A stretch of DNA of 9,666 nt from Clostridiales bacterium (GCA_019417795.1 DXUR01000075.1:1-9666); one strand, 5' to 3'; shown: positions 1 to 6,678, numbered from the stretch's first letter. The notes: generated from the letters alone by a model not told the origin. Made by a program: numbers and translations.

Positions 1-149
1 GCGGTGTCCATACAAACCGCAAAAACCGGCGTGGGCAGCAGCCTATTTGCAGACAGCTCCTGCGCATAATCTTTTGCCCACATCCATCTCAAACTCTGCG
101 GATTTTTCGATGGGGACGGGGGGGTGCGCGGGGATAGCCGCCAATGCAT
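1..149 (-). CDS. Possible partial CDS, start uncertain, 3' end beyond left edge
   Basis: After the stop of the 84-residue gene the same minus-strand frame stays open to the window edge. Candidate starts are ATG at 147-149 or ATG at 81-83. The second would give a product beginning MWAKDYAQELSANRL. Neither start has a good ribosome site. A competing frame begins with a GTG at 190-192 that overlaps the upstream stop (GTGA) and closes at 43-45 after 49 codons. I do not recognise either product. In related elements a relaxase or other mobilization gene is expected here, but nothing visible identifies one. Confidence 0.25.
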   Translation of the reverse strand, partial: MHWRLSPRTPPSPSKNPQSLRWMWAKDYAQELSANRLLPTPVFAVCMDT

Positions 150-166
150 TGCCTTGTCTGCCAGCC

Positions 167-189
167 ACAGGAGCGTGGCACGCTCCTGT
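167..189. repeat. 23-bp near-perfect palindrome after the 84-residue gene
   Basis: Two 11-bp arms, 167-177 (ACAGGAGCGTG) and 179-189 (CACGCTCCTGT), are exact reverse complements around a single central base. The right arm ends on the stop codon of the 189-443 gene. No T-run follows on either strand, so it is not a standard intrinsic terminator. It could be a cruciform, an mRNA 3'-end hairpin or part of a transfer origin. Confidence 0.7.
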
Positions 190-443
190 CACAGCTCCCA
201 CGGAGGAACAGTCCAACGATAGCTCTGCGGAACGCCGCGCCGGTCAAGATATTCCTGCCGTGCCTGTTCGCGTTCTTCCTCAGTCGGTGCCGTTTTGTAC
301 CGGGAATAGAGTTGCCGGTTCAGCATGGCGTCGAGCTTCTGCTCCAAGCCCCGACAGATTTCATCTTCGTATTCATCCTCGCCCCGCAGATGGTACATGG
401 CGAGGTCGAGGAACAGACCATAGGGGATTTGCACAGTTTTCAT
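189..443 (-). CDS. 84-residue charged protein of mobilizable elements (complexin-2-like in databases)
   Basis: The product is 84 residues, mostly charged and helical. It begins MKTVQIPYGLFLDLAMYHL and has a motif TAPTEEEREQARQEYLDRRG at about residues 51-70. I recognise this small family from clostridial mobilizable elements, where automated annotation often uses the misleading name complexin-2. Its function is not established. The start is supported by AAAGGAG at 453-459, 9 nt upstream of the ATG. It lies 96 bp downstream of the ATPase gene, across the mirrored 9-bp arrays, and is probably the next gene of the same operon. There is no signal peptide or membrane segment. A DNA-binding or relaxosome accessory role is a guess from context only. 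Confidence 0.8.
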   Translation of the reverse strand: MKTVQIPYGLFLDLAMYHLRGEDEYEDEICRGLEQKLDAMLNRQLYSRYKTAPTEEEREQARQEYLDRRGVPQSYRWTVPPWEL

Positions 444-461
444 GTTACTTCGCTCCTTTCC

Positions 462-535
462 GCGACGGTCGCAACGATTGCGACGGTTGTTTTGGCGGTA
501 TCAGATTTACCGTTGCAACCGTTGCAGCCGTCGCG
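462..535. repeat. Mirrored arrays of 9-bp repeats after the first ATPase gene
   Basis: Left array 462-488 is three adjacent 9-mers (GCGACGGTC, GCAACGATT, GCGACGGTT). Right array 509-535 is three adjacent 9-mers of the opposite sense (ACCGTTGCA twice, then GCCGTCGCG). The arrays are imperfect reverse complements separated by a 20-bp spacer. They lie 4 bp past the ATPase stop codon and fill most of the gap before the next gene. An equivalent structure with different sequence follows the second ATPase at 8740-8823. They could be iterons, an origin, or a long RNA hairpin. Confidence 0.75.
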
Positions 536-539
536 CGGC

Positions 540-1712
540 TTATTTGCTTTCAGTATCATAGGTCAGCGTGATGCGCCGCCCCTCGTGCCGAACTTTGTTC
601 TCATAACGGATATGGTATTCATCCAGAAGTCTGCCGGACTTGACATTCAGATACTTGCTCAGGGCGTTTGCCGCCATACCGACATGGACGGCATCGGCAA
701 GCGCAGAGGGCGAGCCTGTCCATACCGGCTGTTCTGCGGACACCAGCCTTGAAACGGATTCCAGAACATGATCGGGCGGCTCTTTGTGCAGCTCGTTTTC
801 CACCTTTTCGAGATTCCAGATCTGCGTATCGGCATCCTTTTTCAGATAGAGAATCTGATCCTGCTGATCCCGTCCCACCACATCAATGGTAGCTTCCAGC
901 GCCGTGCGCTTTTTCTTCTGCATAAGTAGGGAGCCGTCGGCACAACCCAGCAATCCCGTCGTACCGGAGATCATTTCAAAGCTATCGCCTGCGGGCTGCT
1001 TTCTTGTGTGATGGACGGTCAGAACACAGATGCAGTGCTTGTCGGCAAACTGCTTGAGCTTGCCGATGATCTCATAATCACTGGCGTAGCTGTATGCCTC
1101 GCCGCCGATTTCCCGGATTTTCTGCATGGTGTCAATGATAATGAGTCTGGTGTCTGGATGTTCCCGCACGAAGTTCTCAAGCTGCTCGTCCAGCCCGTTT
1201 CCAATCTTGCCCGCAGCGGTTGCAAAGTGCAGCCGGTCGGTGTCGTTGACGCCGTACATCATGAACATACGGCTCTGGATGCGCTGAAAATCATCTTCCA
1301 AAGCGAGGTACAGCACCGTACCGGGATGGACTTCGCAGCCCCACAGAGCTTCGCCCGTGCTGACATGATAGGCGATCTGCGCCACCAGAAATGATTTGCC
1401 GATCTTCGGCGCGCCTGCGAGGATGTACGCGCCTGCGTAGAGCAAGCCGTCGATGATCGGCGGTCTGCTCTGATATGCGGTCTGGTACAGCTCGGTCATG
1501 GAGATCGTGTGCAGGTAATGCGGATCGGTCAACCGCTGCATCCTGTGGTAGATTTCGTCCAGACTTTCCGTGCTGTTTTGAAAATCACCGTTGATTTCTC
1601 CCTCAAAAGCGGATATACTGTTCTCAGTTGAATTGTGAAGCGGCTGCCCATCATCTGCGCCAACAGATGTGTCCGGGGCGGTCGTTTTCTTTTTGCAGAG
1701 TTCATTCTCCAT
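540..1712 (-). CDS. RepA-like P-loop ATPase (AAA_25/RecA-fold helicase family)
   Basis: This 390-residue protein has a Walker A motif GAPKIGKS at about residues 100-107, a Walker B LIIID at 190-194 and a VHHTRK motif at 233-238. That pattern matches RecA-fold ATPases of the AAA_25 group, including RSF1010 RepA-type hexameric helicases. The first 90 residues are polar and low in conservation signals. The last 80 look like a small winged-helix-type domain. I chose the ATG at 1710-1712 rather than the one at 1716-1718, because AAGGAGG (1722-1728) is 9 nt from the former and only 3 nt from the latter. The start overlaps the stop of the MobC-like gene by 11 bp, implying coupled translation. The homologue at 8819-9666 shares most motifs. 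The role is presumably DNA unwinding during element replication or mobilization. The family call is firm but the biological role is inferred. Confidence 0.88.
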   Translation of the reverse strand: MENELCKKKTTAPDTSVGADDGQPLHNSTENSISAFEGEINGDFQNSTESLDEIYHRMQRLTDPHYLHTISMTELYQTAYQSRPPIIDGLLYAGAYILAGAPKIGKSFLVAQIAYHVSTGEALWGCEVHPGTVLYLALEDDFQRIQSRMFMMYGVNDTDRLHFATAAGKIGNGLDEQLENFVREHPDTRLIIIDTMQKIREIGGEAYSYASDYEIIGKLKQFADKHCICVLTVHHTRKQPAGDSFEMISGTTGLLGCADGSLLMQKKKRTALEATIDVVGRDQQDQILYLKKDADTQIWNLEKVENELHKEPPDHVLESVSRLVSAEQPVWTGSPSALADAVHVGMAANALSKYLNVKSGRLLDEYHIRYENKVRHEGRRITLTYDTESK

Positions 1713-2034
1713 AGGCATTTTCCTCCTTCATGCCGTCCATGATGGCGGCGATCATTTCAATCACATCCAGCAGCTCGTCATTTATGCCGCCCGCTTCAAT
1801 GCGTCGCAGCTCGTCCAGCACGGCGGCAAGCTGGTCACGCAGTGCCTTGTAAACTCTCGGATTGCCCTGCACCACCACGTCCTTGCCAGTCAAACGGCGG
1901 GTGATGTAGTCCTGTTTGGTCAGCCCGGAAAGCTTGACAAAGGTTTCAATTTGCCGGTCCTCCTCCGGCGATACCCGGAAGGCAACAGTCTTGTTGCGCC
2001 AGCGGTTGTGGTTGTCTCGGTTTTTCAGTGACAT
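1702..2034 (-). CDS. MobC-like ribbon-helix-helix mobilization protein
   Basis: The product is 110 residues. Residues about 12-50 (RWRNKTVAFRVSPEEDRQIE and the following GLTKQDYITRRL) have the strand-helix-helix pattern of ribbon-helix-helix proteins, as in MobC-type relaxosome accessory factors that bind near oriT and help the relaxase. The remainder is helical and probably mediates oligomerization. The start is clear: AAAGGAG at 2043-2049 lies 8 nt upstream of the ATG, inside the integrase 3' end. Only one base separates the integrase TAA from this ATG, and its own 3' end overlaps the ATPase start. Its place between integrase and ATPase couples integration and mobilization genes in one transcript. 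It could instead be an autoregulator. Confidence 0.8.
   Translation of the reverse strand: MSLKNRDNHNRWRNKTVAFRVSPEEDRQIETFVKLSGLTKQDYITRRLTGKDVVVQGNPRVYKALRDQLAAVLDELRRIEAGGINDELLDVIEMIAAIMDGMKEENAYGE
1722..1728 (-). promoter_or_regulatory. Ribosome binding site for the first ATPase
   Basis: AAGGAGG lies within the last codons of the MobC-like gene. It sits 9 nt from the ATG at 1710-1712 and only 3 nt from the ATG at 1716-1718, which favours the downstream start and translational coupling. Confidence 0.7.
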
Positions 2035-2035
2035 T

Positions 2036-3109
2036 TTAATTGCTCCTTTCGACGTTCAATTTATCTGCCATTTCCTTCTGCACAGTTGGGAACAGATGCG
2101 CGTACCGATAGGTGATCTCCACACTTTCGTGTCCCACACGATTGCCGATGGCAACGGCGGAATAGCCCATGTTGATAAGTAAAGAAACGTGGCTGTGTCT
2201 CAAATCGTGGATTCTAATGACCTTGACACCAGACGCCTTGCATCCAAACGCCATCCCACGCTTTAAGGTGTGCTTGGTCAGAGGGAAGATGCGGCTGTCC
2301 GGTTCCAGTCCGTAAAGCTGCTTGAAATAGTCCTGCATCTCGTCACAGAGGAAGTCAGGCATCTGGATTACGCGATTGCTTTTCTTCGTTTTCGGCGTGG
2401 TGATAACGTCCTTACCCTGTAAGCGCTGATAGGATTTATTGATGCGGAGCGTTTTCTTCTCAAAATCGAAGTCCGCAGGCGTCAGTGCCAGCAGCTCGCC
2501 CTCGCGGATGCCACACCAGTACAGGATTTCAAAGGCGTAGTACAGCATGGGCTTGTCCATCATGGCGTCGATGAATTTGAGGTATTCTTCCTTCGTCCAG
2601 AACAGCATTTCCTTCGGCTGCTCGCTGCCCATATTTCCGGCCTTTGCAGCGGGATTGATCTGCAAGCCGTAATACTTGATGGCGTGGTTGAAAATACAGC
2701 TCAGTTGGGTATGGACGTTCTTGAGATAGTCCGGGGAATAGCTTTCGCCGCTTGACTTGGTGTGCTGCCGTATCTCGTTCTGCCAGTCGATCACATCACG
2801 GGCGGTGATTTCCGAGAGCTTGCGCTTTTTGAAATACGGCAGAATCTTTGTGCGGATGATATGCTCCTTGCTGAGCCATGTGTTGAGCTTCAGCTTGGGC
2901 TTGACGTCCTTTTCATAGAGCGCCACAAAGCTCTCGAAGCTCATATTGACATCAGCCTGCTTCTGCATCAGAAACTCGCGTTCCCATGCCTGAGCCTCTT
3001 TCTTGGTCGCAAAACCGCGCTTTAATTTCTGCTGGCGCTCACCGCGCCAGTCGGTATAGCGAAACTGCACATACCATGAGCCGTTCTTCTTGTCCTTAAA
3101 CGCTGCCAT
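2036..3109 (-). CDS. int: Tyrosine recombinase (phage/ICE-type integrase)
   Basis: The product is 357 residues from the ATG at 3107-3109 (beginning MAAFKDKKNGSWYVQF). Residues 1-50 resemble the arm-binding domain of Tn916/phage integrases, about 55-150 the SAM-like core-binding domain, and 165-350 the catalytic domain. Visible catalytic residues are Arg202 (CGIREGELLAL), a likely Lys near 242-244, His301 and Arg304 (HDLRHSHVSL), His327 (VGHESVE) and the nucleophile Tyr336 (ITYRYAHL). All are intact, so the enzyme should be active. It would insert and excise the element at an attachment site. An AAGGGA lies 5 nt before the chosen start. The frame is open further upstream, but that part overlaps xis. 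The first 14 bp overlap the end of xis, and the MobC-like gene starts 1 bp after its stop. Confidence 0.95.
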   Translation of the reverse strand: MAAFKDKKNGSWYVQFRYTDWRGERQQKLKRGFATKKEAQAWEREFLMQKQADVNMSFESFVALYEKDVKPKLKLNTWLSKEHIIRTKILPYFKKRKLSEITARDVIDWQNEIRQHTKSSGESYSPDYLKNVHTQLSCIFNHAIKYYGLQINPAAKAGNMGSEQPKEMLFWTKEEYLKFIDAMMDKPMLYYAFEILYWCGIREGELLALTPADFDFEKKTLRINKSYQRLQGKDVITTPKTKKSNRVIQMPDFLCDEMQDYFKQLYGLEPDSRIFPLTKHTLKRGMAFGCKASGVKVIRIHDLRHSHVSLLINMGYSAVAIGNRVGHESVEITYRYAHLFPTVQKEMADKLNVERSN

Positions 3110-3293
3110 TCGATTCCCTTCTTTCCTTCGGTTCTCTCGTTCCGTAGAACTTCTCATGGAAGAACTTGCGGTCGATCCTGCCTGCAATGGTGATGCAGCC
3201 GGTCTTTCGCAGCTCTTTGTTCAACTCACGAATGAGCTTATACGCATACGGAACCGATACGCCAAGCTCTTCCGCAACTTCATTTACTCTCAT
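3096..3293 (-). CDS. xis: Excisionase-like winged helix-turn-helix protein
   Basis: The product is 65 residues. It starts MRVNEVAEELGVSVPYAYKL, the N-terminal helix-turn-helix signature of MerR/AlpA-like excisionases and small DNA-binding proteins. The basic C-terminal half includes ITIAGRIDRKFFHEKFYG. Excisionases bend DNA at the element ends and steer the integrase toward excision. The ATG at 3291-3293 was chosen because AGGAGA (3301-3306) is 7 nt upstream, and because it forms an ATGA overlap with the stop of the preceding 69-residue ORF. An in-frame ATG at 3309-3311 is possible but has a poorer ribosome site. Its end overlaps the integrase start by 14 bp, consistent with coupled expression. 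Confidence 0.85.
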   Translation of the reverse strand: MRVNEVAEELGVSVPYAYKLIRELNKELRKTGCITIAGRIDRKFFHEKFYGTREPKERRESNGSV

Positions 3294-3499
3294 AAAAATT
3301 TCTCCTGCCATAGGCAAAATACCTTCCTTTCCTGATTTGTGGTTGATTGCTTCGCCGTTCTATCCGCAGGACTCTGACAGGCAACCCTTTTCGGCGCTGT
3401 GCCGTTTTCTTTTCTCCTTGGCACGCTCATTTCATCGCCTGCTTCCCCGGAGAAAGTATCCCTTGGACGGTCATTCAGTTTGGCTCTTTTGGATTTCAC
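3290..3499 (-). CDS. Small basic hypothetical protein upstream of xis
   Basis: This is a 69-codon ORF with a GTG start, beginning MKSKRAKLNDRPRDTFSGEA. It is rich in Lys, Arg and polar residues with no recognisable domain or membrane segment. Its stop overlaps the xis start as ATGA, the best argument that it is translated and coupled to xis. A purine-rich AAGGTGAGAGG stretch just upstream could serve as ribosome site. It lies first in the integrase operon, where small recombination directionality or leader proteins are often found. I do not recognise the family. It could also be a translated leader with only a regulatory role. Confidence 0.5.
   Translation of the reverse strand: MKSKRAKLNDRPRDTFSGEAGDEMSVPRRKENGTAPKRVACQSPADRTAKQSTTNQERKVFCLWQEKFL
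3301..3306 (-). promoter_or_regulatory. Ribosome binding site fixing the xis start
   Basis: AGGAGA lies 7 nt before the ATG at 3291-3293. It selects this start over the in-frame ATG 18 bp upstream, and it lies inside the coding end of the preceding small ORF. Confidence 0.65.
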
Positions 3500-3570
3500 C
3501 CCCCTCTCACCTTACAACGGACATTTTTTCTGCATTTGTTGACTATCCTAATTGTAAAATTTATATGAAT

Positions 3571-3586
3571 TAAGCTTATATGCTTA
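3571..3586. promoter_or_regulatory. Possible operator palindrome in the divergent intergenic region
   Basis: TAAGC-TTATAT-GCTTA is a 5-bp inverted repeat around an AT core. The sequence TGCTTAG at 3581-3587 recurs at 3656-3662, just upstream of the regulator promoter. The location between the regulator and the int operon fits an operator for the Cro/CI-type protein. Support is positional only. Confidence 0.3.
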
Positions 3587-3596
3587 GCTTGCAGAT

Positions 3597-3625
3597 GTTG
3601 TACTATACATATTAGTTTAAGTCAA
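3597..3625 (-). promoter_or_regulatory. Candidate promoter for the xis-int-mob operon
   Basis: On the minus strand TTGACT (3620-3625) and TACAAC (3597-3602) are separated by exactly 17 bp in an AT-rich stretch. It would leave a leader of roughly 90 nt before the 69-residue ORF. The -10 hexamer matches consensus at only four of six positions, so the call is tentative. Confidence 0.4.
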
Positions 3626-3669
3626 GCTGGTTTGCAGGAAAATATTAAATAAATTTGCTTAGGTTCTTC

Positions 3670-3698
3670 TTGACGGAATTAAACATATCTGCTATACT
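3670..3698 (+). promoter_or_regulatory. Sigma70-type promoter of the Cro/CI-type regulator
   Basis: TTGACG (3670-3675) and TATACT (3693-3698) are separated by 17 bp, a near-consensus vegetative promoter. Transcription would begin about 30 nt before the regulator start codon. Confidence 0.8.
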
Positions 3699-3720
3699 CA
3701 TTATCAAAGACAACCGACAC

Positions 3721-3725
3721 AGGAG
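3721..3725 (+). promoter_or_regulatory. Ribosome binding site deciding the regulator start
   Basis: AGGAG abuts the in-frame ATG at 3726 with no spacing, but sits 9 nt before the ATG at 3735. The latter is therefore the likely start. Confidence 0.7.
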
Positions 3726-3734
3726 ATGGCTATT

Positions 3735-4265
3735 ATGGCGATTGGTGAACGCATCCACTTTTTCCGCACGATGCGGGGCATGACGCAAAAATATCTTGGC
3801 ATGGCGCTGGGCTTCCCGGAGAAGTCTGCCGATGTGCGCCTTGCGCAGTACGAGAATGGCTCCAGAACGCCCAAAGCGGACGTGACCGCTGCGCTGGCAC
3901 AGGTGCTTGACGTTTCGCCCAAGGCGCTGGACGTACCGGACATTGACTCCTATACAGGGCTGATGCACACGCTGTTTACGCTGGAGGACCGCTACGGTCT
4001 TGAGGTCTGCGAGTGTGAGGATGAGGTACATCTGCGCGTTCATATCCACAAAGGGCGCGACGCAGCAGAACTTCACAGGATGCTTGCCGCATGGGGTGCA
4101 GTTGCCACCAAACTGAAAGCAGGCGAGATCACCAAAGAAGAATACGACCGCTGGCGCTACCGCTACCCTGAACTTGACACCTCCGGTCAGTGGCACAAGA
4201 TCACGCCGTCGCAGGAGCTGAGTGACCTGCTCCTTGCTGATCTCAAGGAACACACCGAAGAATAA
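3735..4265 (+). CDS. Cro/CI-type (XRE) helix-turn-helix transcriptional regulator
   Basis: The product is 176 residues. Residues about 3-60 form a Cro/CI helix-turn-helix domain: an ERIHFFRTMRGMTQKYLG opening, then LAQYENGSRTPK as recognition and flanking helix, and an ALAQVLDVSPKAL ending. The C-terminal 110 residues are charged and lack the S24 peptidase motif, so cleavage-type induction is unlikely. It is transcribed divergently from the small ORF-xis-int-mob operon and is the only convincing plus-strand gene, the usual layout of a repressor controlling excision and transfer. Its strong promoter is at 3670-3698 and a terminator follows at once. Its target operators are not proven. Confidence 0.9.
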   Translation: MAIGERIHFFRTMRGMTQKYLGMALGFPEKSADVRLAQYENGSRTPKADVTAALAQVLDVSPKALDVPDIDSYTGLMHTLFTLEDRYGLEVCECEDEVHLRVHIHKGRDAAELHRMLAAWGAVATKLKAGEITKEEYDRWRYRYPELDTSGQWHKITPSQELSDLLLADLKEHTEE

Positions 4266-4266
4266 C

Positions 4267-4314
4267 AAAAGGCTCTGCCGACCTTCTTTTACAGAAAGTC
4301 AGCAGAGCCTTTTT
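4267..4314. terminator. Bidirectional intrinsic terminator after the regulator
   Basis: Arms GGCTCTGC (4271-4278) and GCAGAGCC (4302-4309) form a GC-rich stem. TTTTT (4310-4314) follows on the plus strand, and an A-run at 4267-4270 gives a T-run on the minus strand. The stem can extend into the A/T flanks. It begins one base after the regulator stop codon and also insulates the regulator from minus-strand transcription out of the tet side. Confidence 0.9.
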
Positions 4315-4338
4315 CGCTCTCAATATAGGATTGAATGC

Positions 4339-4418
4339 GATAGCAAACCTGCAAACCATTCGCTCGCCAAAACAAGAACAAACAAAATGGCTTTAGTATC
4401 TGCTATCATTTTGCTATC
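4339..4418. repeat. Inverted and direct GCTATCA-type repeats near the element end
   Basis: GATAGCAAA (4339-4347) is the exact reverse complement of TTTGCTATC (4410-4418), and TGCTATCATT / TTGCTATCAA form a close direct pair at 4401-4420. Short spaced repeats like these are typical integrase arm-type sites close to an attachment site. The rest of 4315-4484 shows no credible gene. Confidence 0.45.
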
Positions 4419-4488
4419 AAACAGGAAATGAGATTTTCAAAAAGTAAGTGTTTTCAAGGCTTTGCAGCCCCTCATATTCACTTTTTTC

Positions 4489-4500
4489 TCATTCCCACTC
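4489..4500 (-). other. Possible attachment-site core (guaA 3'-end-like)
   Basis: On the minus strand GAGTGGGAATGA encodes Glu-Trp-Glu-stop, the C-terminal end typical of GMP synthase (GTIEWE). The 3' end of guaA is a known integration hotspot for genomic islands. The bases upstream do not encode the rest of guaA, so if this is an att core it is an internal element-element junction or attP-like remnant. No second copy is visible in the window. Confidence 0.35.
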
Positions 4501-4536
4501 GTTGTTGGGCATCATATTTAACGGATTTTGCTTCAT
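4489..4536 (-). CDS. Possible 15-codon mini-ORF downstream of tet(W)
   Basis: The ORF reads MKQNPLNMMPNNEWE. It overlaps as ATGA the stop of a 14-codon ORF (4533-4577, MDTSNNQKNEVSNL), with a GAGGT stretch 9 nt before its ATG. It ends exactly in the guaA-like core. It may be the truncated start of a gene cut at the junction, or chance. Nothing recognised. Confidence 0.2.
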   Translation of the reverse strand: MKQNPLNMMPNNEWE

Positions 4537-4583
4537 AAATTTGATACCTCATTTTTTTGATTATTTGATGTGTCCATATTATC

Positions 4584-4631
4584 CAGCCCTATACGATGGG
4601 CTGTTATCAAATTGTTATCGGTGGTGATAAC
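4584..4631. repeat. Two small hairpins downstream of tet(W)
   Basis: CAGCCC (4584-4589) pairs with GGGCTG (4598-4603), and GTTATC (4614-4619) pairs with GATAAC (4626-4631). Neither is followed by a T-run in the minus direction, so they are weak terminator candidates for tet(W). Apart from these, the mini-ORFs and the promoter-like pair at 4676-4704, the stretch 4501-4726 holds nothing I can support. Confidence 0.35.
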
Positions 4632-4675
4632 GGGGGGTAGCAGGGTTGTTGTTTTCTCTGGTGGTTTACAACTAC

Positions 4676-4704
4676 ATTTTACCACGAAAGGCAGGGAAAT
4701 GCAA
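4676..4704 (-). promoter_or_regulatory. Orphan promoter-like pair downstream of tet(W)
   Basis: On the minus strand TTGCAT (4699-4704) and TAAAAT (4676-4681) are spaced by 17 bp. It would drive transcription toward the mini-ORFs and the putative attachment core. No clear gene lies downstream, so it may belong to a gene removed at the junction. Confidence 0.45.
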
Positions 4705-4726
4705 TAACCATCCTTGCTGTGGCGTA

Positions 4727-6646
4727 TCAAGGAATCTTACTGAACATATGGCGCACCTTATCCAAACGGCTGTTTGGACGACGGGGCTGGATGATTGGCT
4801 CGCCGACAGTGGCCTGATACCCTTTCAGTTCCGTCAGGCACACACTCCGCCCGTTGGTGTAAAAGGCCAAATCAGTACGGTATGCCTGTATGCAACGGGC
4901 GGGAATCTCGCCAGTAAAGACAACTTCATCCTTTTTTATCTGGGCCGTTTCGATGGTGGCACAGTATTTCGGCGCATCATGATAAGCCCTGGAAAGGTAT
5001 TCCTGGGGCGCATAGAGGGTGAAGGAGAGATAAGGTTCCAGCAACTGCGTCCCAGATTTCTTCAATGCCTGTTCCAATACAATCGGGGCCAATGAGCGGA
5101 AGTCCGCCGGCGTACTGACCGGGCTATAGTAAAGTCCGTATTCAAAGCAAATCTTACAGTCCGTTACGTTCCAGCCACACAAGCCTTGCCCCAAACCGTA
5201 ACGGATACCATCCATGACAGCGTTTTGAAAACTCTGGTTCAGGTATCCCAGGGAAACCCGGCTCTCGTATTTTACACCGGAGCCAAGCGGGAGCGGTGTA
5301 ACAGACAGTCCGATAGATGCCCAAAACGGGTTAGGCGGCACCTCGATATGGATGGTGTGACTGGCCACTTTGAGCGGCCGCTCTAAATAAATGACGGTGG
5401 GTTCCTTCACTGCTGTTTCAATCTTGTATTTTTCCGTCAGCAAAGCGGAAACAACCTCCAACTGCATCCGACCCAAAAAAGAAAGAATGATCTCATGGGT
5501 GGTGGAATCCACCTCGTAGTGCAAAAGCGGGTCAGTATCCGCAATTTGCGTAAGAGCGTCCAGCAACCGGTCTCTTTGCTCTGCCGTTTTTGGCGTAATC
5601 GTCGTCCGCAGCATAGGGAAGGGAACATCACTCCACATTTCACGAGGAAGTTGGGTTTTGTCCCCCAATATATCGTTTAATCTCAAGCTGTCGCTGGGAA
5701 GGATGACAATTTCGCCCTTATGGGCGGTATCTGTCCGAACAATCTCCCCTTTGGATGGAATACGCATCTCTGTGATTTTCAGCTTTTCTCTCCCGGCCAG
5801 GGCCACCGTATCCCGCAGACGCAGCGTTCCGCTGTATAGCCGCAGATAGACAAGCCTCTGGCCGCAATCTGTATACTCCACCTTAAAAACTCTACCGCAC
5901 AGGGCGGCGCTCCCCTGTTCCTTGGTCGATTGGAACAGCCCTATCACCGCATCCATCAACTGTTGAATGCCAAGGCCGTTTTTGGCGCTACCATGATAGA
6001 CCGGGAGCAGGGAGGCGTCTTGAACTCGCCGCTGTTCTTCTTGCGCAAGTTCTTTCTGACTGATTGATTCTCCTGCGATATACTTTGCCAATAACTCATC
6101 GTTATTTTCGATGACCGAATCCCACACCTCTGCACTAGTGTTTTCTGTCAGAGTTATTTTCGAGGACAGCGACACTGTCTGCTTGATGATAATATCAGCG
6201 GAGAGCTTATCCCGAACAGACTGATATACGCTCTCCAAATCAATGCCAACCTGGTCGATCTTGTTGATAAAGATAATGGTGGGGATGTTCAATTTCCGTA
6301 GGGCATGGAACAGAACACGGGTCTGGGCCTGCACGCCATCTTTAGCGGAGAGCACCAAGATGGCCCCGTCCAAAACAGCCAGAGAGCGGTATACCTCTGC
6401 CAAGAAATCCATGTGGCCGGGAGTATCCACAATATTGACTTTACAACTGTGCCACTGGAAAGAAGTGACTGCCGTTTGAATGGTAATTCCACGCTGCCGC
6501 TCCAAAAACATAGTGTCCGTTCTCGTTGTCCCTTTTTCGACGCTCCCCGGCTCTGAAATGGTTCCGCTGGCATACAGCAGGCTTTCTGTCAGTGTCGTCT
6601 TGCCCGCATCTACATGGGCAAGAATCCCGATATTGATAATGTTCAT
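4727..6646 (-). CDS. tet(W): Tetracycline resistance ribosomal protection protein, Tet(W) type
   Basis: This is a 639-residue EF-G-like GTPase that binds the ribosome and releases tetracycline. The G-domain motifs are intact: AHVDAGKT (residues 10-17), DTPGH (about 74-78) and NKID (about 128-131). The domain IV loop [11 protein letters not shown], which in Tet(M)/Tet(O) reaches the drug site, is present at about 504-514. Length equals that of classical Tet(W). Compared with Tet(W) as I remember it, roughly one residue in eight to nine differs. Differences cluster around residues 132-237, and the C-terminus is FSKIP. Tet(W) is still the nearest class I can name. The ATG at 6644-6646 is chosen over an upstream in-frame start because GGAGG (6653-6657) is 6 nt away and the family begins MxIINIG. 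Expression is probably attenuated through the leader at 6679-6887. Confidence 0.95.
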   Translation of the reverse strand: MNIINIGILAHVDAGKTTLTESLLYASGTISEPGSVEKGTTRTDTMFLERQRGITIQTAVTSFQWHSCKVNIVDTPGHMDFLAEVYRSLAVLDGAILVLSAKDGVQAQTRVLFHALRKLNIPTIIFINKIDQVGIDLESVYQSVRDKLSADIIIKQTVSLSSKITLTENTSAEVWDSVIENNDELLAKYIAGESISQKELAQEEQRRVQDASLLPVYHGSAKNGLGIQQLMDAVIGLFQSTKEQGSAALCGRVFKVEYTDCGQRLVYLRLYSGTLRLRDTVALAGREKLKITEMRIPSKGEIVRTDTAHKGEIVILPSDSLRLNDILGDKTQLPREMWSDVPFPMLRTTITPKTAEQRDRLLDALTQIADTDPLLHYEVDSTTHEIILSFLGRMQLEVVSALLTEKYKIETAVKEPTVIYLERPLKVASHTIHIEVPPNPFWASIGLSVTPLPLGSGVKYESRVSLGYLNQSFQNAVMDGIRYGLGQGLCGWNVTDCKICFEYGLYYSPVSTPADFRSLAPIVLEQALKKSGTQLLEPYLSFTLYAPQEYLSRAYHDAPKYCATIETAQIKKDEVVFTGEIPARCIQAYRTDLAFYTNGRSVCLTELKGYQATVGEPIIQPRRPNSRLDKVRHMFSKIP

Positions 6647-6678
6647 GTCTATCCTCCATACAAGGCCCAAAAGGGCGC

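Larger units (their letters stand above)
1..4500. mobile_element. Element A: integrative mobilizable element (partial)
   Basis: Integrase, excisionase, repressor, MobC-like protein, helicase-like ATPase and the small 84-residue protein form one coherent unit. The proposed right end is at or near the guaA-like core at 4489-4500. The left end is outside the window. Confidence 0.5.

Noticed and set aside
462..535. CRISPR array
   Set aside because: The repeats are 9 bp with no unique spacers, mirrored in polarity, and no cas genes are present.
47..752. Long plus-strand ORFs over the small gene and the ATPase 3' end
   Set aside because: They lie antisense to well-supported minus-strand genes with good ribosome sites, and their products look like no protein family.
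3645..4268. 207-codon minus-strand ORF opposite the regulator
   Set aside because: It is antisense to the regulator, which has a promoter, ribosome site, helix-turn-helix and terminator.
4533..4730. 65-codon minus-strand ORF after tet(W)
   Set aside because: It has only a TTG start overlapping the tet(W) stop, no ribosome site, and runs over a promoter and hairpins. The composition does not look coding.
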